9,480 nucleotides of DNA from Dethiosulfatibacter sp. (GTDB lineage: Bacteria; Bacillota; Clostridia; Tissierellales; Dethiosulfatibacteraceae), in contig JAUVAG010000020.1 of assembly GCA_030591825.1 (NCBI GenBank), forward strand, positions 1 to 9,480, in the 5' to 3' direction. Positions 7,566-9,480 of the stretch are shown in pieces (the stretch's first letter is position 1; the number at the start of each line of letters is the position of its first letter). The position numbers and the translations under genes are program-made. The notes under the pieces are model-generated. The model ran no database searches. It was not told the DNA's origin and saw only the letters and a program-made list of their open reading frames with translations.

Positions 7566-7604
7566 TCTTTTACACCTTTAATAATTAATCTTGTTTTCCA
7601 TATC

Positions 7605-7633
7605 ATTATAGCAGAAATATCTTATGTTTTCCA
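7605..7633 (-). promoter_or_regulatory. promoter of the hydrophobic mini-gene
   Basis: TGGAAA (7633-7628), 17 bases, TATAAT (7610-7605) on the minus strand. Initiation near 7598 would give a leader of about 32 bases before the ATG at 7565. The -10 is perfect; the -35 matches at four of six positions. Confidence 0.5.
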
Positions 7634-7647
7634 TAGCTACAGACGAT

Positions 7648-7677
7648 ATAGTACACATTGTATTTTTTTAGTACAAT
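7648..7677 (-). promoter_or_regulatory. possible second promoter with an inverted repeat
   Basis: TTGTAC (7676-7671), 17 bases, TACTAT (7653-7648) could be a second minus-strand promoter for the mini-gene. The -35 overlaps one arm of an inverted repeat, ATTGTA (7657-7662) and TACAAT (7672-7677), which might be an operator. The stretch 7678-7807 holds no gene I can support; a 40-codon open frame there lacks a start signal. Confidence 0.25.
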
Positions 7678-7808
7678 AATAAGTCTTAATTATTTTTTGA
7701 CATAGCTGATATATTTCTACTTACTCCACCAAGTATTATAAAAATGTGGACACCCAAATCATTTATACAAATATTCCCTTTCAAAATTATTAAATCTTCT
7801 ATTTTCGC

Positions 7809-7846
7809 AAAAAAACAACACTTTCAAGCATTAACTTAAAAGTGTT
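7809..7846 (-). terminator. terminator of the first tRNA-Leu gene
   Basis: AACACTTT (minus 7846-7839) pairs with AAAGTGTT (7824-7817), a 3-bp AAG/CTT extension lies inside a one-base mismatch, and seven U's follow (7815-7809). The hairpin starts 8 bases past the CCA end of the tRNA. Confidence 0.85.
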
Positions 7847-7853
7847 ATCACAA

Positions 7854-7939
7854 TGGTGCCGAAGGTGGGACTCGAACCCACACGAGTGTTACCTCACTGG
7901 ATTTTGAGTCCAGCGCGTCTGCCATTCCACCACTTCGGC
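7854..7939 (-). tRNA. tRNA-Leu, anticodon CAA (copy 1)
   Basis: The RNA reads UUG codons. The acceptor stem GCCGAAG/CTTCGGC is perfect, with an encoded CCA end at 7856-7854. The anticodon stem CTGGA/TCCAG holds loop CTCAAAA, which gives CAA. A long variable arm (about TGAGGTAACACTCGT) marks it as class II, and the T arm is GTGGG-TTCGAGT-CCCAC. It is identical to copy 2 except for one missing base in the D loop (AATGGC instead of AACTGGC), leaving 86 bases rather than 87. Both lengths are compatible with a tRNA fold. It has its own promoter and terminator. Confidence 0.97.
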
Positions 7940-7955
7940 GTAACCCACAATTAAG

Positions 7956-7984
7956 ATAATAGCATAAAGTTTTTACCAGTGCAA
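7956..7984 (-). promoter_or_regulatory. promoter of tRNA-Leu copy 1
   Basis: TTGCAC (7984-7979), 17 bases, TATTAT (7961-7956). The -10 is preceded by TGC, an extended form. It begins 9 bases after the acetyltransferase stop codon, so the tRNA may also be transcribed by read-through, as no terminator separates them. Confidence 0.75.
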
Positions 7985-7992
7985 GTATAATT

Positions 7993-8523
7993 TTATTTAT
8001 TTTTCAACTTGGAATAATACAATGTTGTGACTTTCTTGTTATCAAGTCCTTTAATAACCTCTTCCTTGCTGAATGTGTATTTAAATCCGCATTTTTCACT
8101 AACTTTTTGCGAATTTTTATTAAAGTCAAAGTGACCACTCCATACCAAGTCAAGATCCAATTCTTTGAAACAGTATTCAACCAAATAATCTACAGCTTCA
8201 GGTACATACCCATTTCCCCAATAATCAGGATTTAACACATATCCAATTTCTCTTTGTTTTAAATCTTTCTTTTCAGGATCAGGATACCTTTCATGGATGC
8301 CAATACTTCCTATCACCTTTTTTGTTTTCTTTAATTCGATGGCATAAACCTCTCCACTTCCAATAAAGTGTTTGATTACATCCCTGCTTTTGTTGATATT
8401 TTCATGAGGTTTCCAACCGGCATTAGGTCCTACAAGTTCATTTTGTGCATATTCGAACAAGTCATCCATATCAGATATTTTCCATTGCCTCAAAATCAAT
8501 CTTTCGGTTTCTATAGTCTTCAT
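7993..8523 (-). CDS. GNAT family N-acetyltransferase, RimJ/RimL-like
   Basis: The protein has 176 residues, the normal length for the Acetyltransf_3 group. It begins TERLILRQW (6-14), the typical first strand and helix. NPDYWGNGY (98-106) is the acetyl-CoA pyrophosphate-binding loop, a variant of the R/QxxGxG/A motif. NKNSQKVSEKCGFKY (135-149) matches the family's N..S..v.eK.GF block. The enzyme would transfer acetyl from acetyl-CoA to an amine. Substrates in this group range from ribosomal protein N-termini to small molecules and antibiotics, and cannot be told here. The ATG at 8523 has AAAGGGG 7 bases upstream and a good promoter. The gene sits alone between two copies of a tRNA-Leu gene. 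Confidence 0.9.
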   Translation of the reverse strand: MKTIETERLILRQWKISDMDDLFEYAQNELVGPNAGWKPHENINKSRDVIKHFIGSGEVYAIELKKTKKVIGSIGIHERYPDPEKKDLKQREIGYVLNPDYWGNGYVPEAVDYLVEYCFKELDLDLVWSGHFDFNKNSQKVSEKCGFKYTFSKEEVIKGLDNKKVTTLYYSKLKNK

Positions 8524-8563
8524 AATGATTCCCCTTTAATATCAGAATAATTAGTTCATTTTT

Positions 8564-8592
8564 ATTATACACTGCAATCTACAAAAACGCAA
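8564..8592 (-). promoter_or_regulatory. promoter of the GNAT acetyltransferase gene
   Basis: TTGCGT (8592-8587), 17 bases, TATAAT (8569-8564). The -35 hexamer is the same as that of tRNA-Leu copy 2 and lies in the tail of the tRNA terminator, so the two units are packed back to back. Confidence 0.65.
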
Positions 8593-8620
8593 AATCACCT
8601 TGAAGACTAAATCTTCAAGG
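8582..8620 (-). terminator. terminator of tRNA-Leu copy 2
   Basis: CCTTGAAGA on the minus strand (8620-8612) pairs perfectly over 9 bp with TCTTCAAGG (8606-8598) around a 5-base loop. The tail is interrupted (UUUU, then UUUUU after GCG), so efficiency may be moderate. On the plus strand CGC and then five T's follow the stem, so it may work both ways. Confidence 0.65.
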
Positions 8621-8630
8621 CGCTTTTTAC

Positions 8631-8717
8631 TGGTGCCGAAGGTGGGACTCGAACCCACACGAGTGTTACCTCACTGGATTTTGAGTCCAGCGCGTCTGCC
8701 AGTTCCACCACTTCGGC
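8631..8717 (-). tRNA. tRNA-Leu, anticodon CAA (copy 2)
   Basis: An 87-base class II tRNA with encoded CCA (8633-8631), a perfect 7-bp acceptor stem, anticodon CAA in loop CTCAAAA, a long variable arm and a TTCGAGT T loop. It differs from copy 1 only by one extra base in the D loop, giving the more usual D-loop length for bacterial tRNA-Leu. It has its own promoter and terminator. Confidence 0.97.
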
Positions 8718-8988
8718 GTAACCCATAAGTAAGATAATAGCACAAAGTGATATGTAACGCAAGTATAAATTTAATTTTAATTGTTATTCTACAGACATCA
8801 TCAAAATTCCGAAAAAAAGTCGAATTATCTGGAGCTACTTTTATGTCAACTTCCCTTCTCATTTCCTTTAAATAATTCTTATATTTCAAATAAAATTTAT
8901 CCTCAGCAAACATTTCTCTAGCCATTTCCTTCATCTTGCTTATTTTATGTTTCTTTGCAAGTTTCTTAATTACTTCAGCTTTTTTCAA
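8671..8988 (-). CDS. doubtful ORF running into the tRNA-Leu gene; possible gene remnant
   Basis: I do not recognise this frame. It opens with a TTG (8988) that has no ribosome binding site. It encodes a lysine-rich, probably helical stretch (KKAEVIKKLAKKHKISKMKE, then FYLKYKNYLKEMRREV) for about 60 residues. It then crosses the tRNA promoter and the first half of the tRNA gene before stopping at 8671. The last 30 codons are therefore not protein sequence in any normal sense. The first part has coding-like composition and may be the remains of a gene whose 3' end was replaced when the tRNA block was duplicated. In-frame ATGs at codons 19, 22 and 26 are alternative starts, also without a clear binding site. 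Confidence 0.2.
   Translation of the reverse strand: MKKAEVIKKLAKKHKISKMKEMAREMFAEDKFYLKYKNYLKEMRREVDIKVAPDNSTFFRNFDDVCRITIKIKFILALHITLCYYLTYGLRRSGGTGRRAGLKIQ
8734..8762 (-). promoter_or_regulatory. promoter of tRNA-Leu copy 2
   Basis: TTGCGT (8762-8757), 17 bases, TATTAT (8739-8734), again with TGC before the -10. The ATCTTA just after the -10 is shared with copy 1. Confidence 0.75.
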
Positions 8989-9071
8989 CTTTTTTAAACT
9001 ACAAAAAAATCACGAGAATGATAAATGTGAACACATAATAAAGTCACCCAATATTTGAATCATGCAACTTA

Positions 9072-9480
9072 CCTCAAACCCACTAAAATCAACGTATTCA
9101 GGATTGGAAACATAATTAACTTTCTATTCCCAGTCCCAAATTAACCCCAAAAGTCCCTCAAATGAAGCAAAAAATTGGAAACATAATAATAAATATGACA
9201 TAATAAAGTTGCATAATTTTATTGCTACAAAAATCAATCCCAAAAGATCTCAAATAAGAGCTTAAACAATATACTCAGTCCCAAATCCAAGTCCCAAAGA
9301 ATCCCAAATAAACTCTCAAAAGAAACCTTCTCAACCACCCAGTCTCAACTAAAAGTCCCAAAACACCTCTCCTTAAAATCTTTTTCAATCTTTTCCCCCC
9401 ATAATCATCAAGTATTTAATGTCTCAAATATCATCTCAATTTTTCTCTTCATATTATATAGGCTAAAACACTTTCCCTCA
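9072..9480 (-). repeat. gene-free region with many one-sided TCYCAA (minus: TTGRGA) repeats
   Basis: From about 9010 to the window end I see no convincing gene. Exact TCYCAA occurs at 9134, 9238, 9248, 9279, 9292, 9302, 9314, 9329, 9343, 9356, 9422 and 9434, with one-base variants at 9072, 9128, 9145 and 9156. All are in the same orientation. Between 9279 and 9356 successive copies are 10-15 bases apart. The plus strand is poor in G. Spacing is not a multiple of three, which argues against a repetitive coding region. The role is unknown. Confidence 0.6.
9129..9157 (-). other. predicted G-quadruplex motif
   Basis: On the minus strand the G-tracts at 9157-9155, 9148-9145, 9137-9135 and 9131-9129 are separated by 6, 7 and 3 bases. 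That fits the standard four-tract, 1-7-base-loop rule. A second, looser set of three G-tracts lies at 9305-9280. Such motifs are uncommon in AT-rich genomes. Confidence 0.5.

Larger units (their letters stand above)
7854..7990 (-). repeat. direct repeat unit 1: tRNA-Leu plus promoter
   Basis: This unit matches 8631-8770 over the whole tRNA and about 50 bases upstream of it, including the promoter boxes and the flanking AAGTATAA. Similarity stops near the end of the acetyltransferase gene on one side and just past the CCA end on the other; the two terminators differ. The units lie in the same orientation, 777 bases apart. Confidence 0.9.
8631..8770 (-). repeat. direct repeat unit 2: tRNA-Leu plus promoter
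   Basis: This is the partner of 7854-7990. The tRNA part is nearly identical, and the promoter part keeps the -10 and the -35 start but has diverged in the spacer. That suggests an old duplication kept by selection on the tRNA and promoter. Confidence 0.9.

Noticed and set aside
7345..7581. Plus-strand 78-codon frame opposite the fba start and mini-gene
   Set aside because: It has no ribosome binding site and overlaps the fba promoter and start, the terminator and the mini-gene on the other strand.
7686..7806. About 40-codon minus-strand open frame with a hydrophobic middle (VHIFIILGG)
   Set aside because: It has no ribosome binding site or good start and begins in the tail of the tRNA terminator; perhaps a remnant, but unsupported.
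7854..8770. tRNA repeats as attachment sites of an integrated element
   Set aside because: Repeats include promoters as well as whole tRNAs, and the enclosed 777 bases carry only a GNAT gene with no integrase.
9275..9388. 37-codon minus-strand ORF starting at TTG 9388 with a G-rich sequence 6 bases upstream
   Set aside because: Composition is dominated by the TTGRGA repeat words, giving four tryptophans and unusual TTG leucine codons; it is best explained as chance in G-rich sequence.
9072..9480. CRISPR array
   Set aside because: The repeated word is only six or seven bases with irregular gaps of 10-66 bases; there are no long conserved repeats, equal spacers or cas genes.

Overview
The window looks like a stretch of a low-GC Bacillota chromosome, most likely class Clostridia. 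It is strongly AT-rich, has GGAGG-type ribosome binding sites, sigma-A promoters with 17-bp spacers, U-tailed hairpin terminators and an NtrC-type sigma-54 activator. The genus cannot be fixed from what is visible. Most of it is ordinary housekeeping sequence. I found no CRISPR array, transposase, phage gene or defence system.

Layout: (1) 41-4457, minus strand: a probable operon glnS (glutaminyl-tRNA synthetase), a class I SAM methyltransferase of the Methyltransf_32 type, and a PAS/AAA+/Fis sigma-54 activator. The last two genes overlap. A hairpin lies between glnS and the methyltransferase gene, and a 19-bp perfect inverted repeat follows the last gene. (2) 4396-4691: divergent intergenic region with glnS and proC promoters. 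(3) 4692-5504, plus strand: proC (proline synthesis), the only clear plus-strand gene, sharing a bidirectional terminator with the next gene. (4) 5591-6447, minus strand: a DUF554 membrane protein with a GTG start and an unusually structured 5' leader that contains a possible pseudoknot. (5) 6419-7438: class II fructose-bisphosphate aldolase with its own promoter and terminator. (6) 7463-7677: a 23-codon hydrophobic mini-gene with its own promoter and ribosome binding site, and a terminator that overlaps its last codons. (7) 7809-8770: two near-identical tRNA-Leu(CAA) genes, each with a near-identical promoter, in direct repeats of about 140 bp that enclose a GNAT acetyltransferase gene. (8) 8764-9480: one doubtful ORF, then about 480 bp without a convincing gene. 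That stretch is rich in a one-sided repeat (TCYCAA on plus, TTGRGA on minus) and carries a predicted G-quadruplex motif on the minus strand.

Functional links: glnS, the methyltransferase (which may act on RNA, unproven) and the tRNA-Leu pair belong to translation. proC and fba are isolated metabolic genes. The places most worth a second look are the DUF554 leader, the hydrophobic mini-gene, the duplicated tRNA block and the G-rich repeat region at the right edge.
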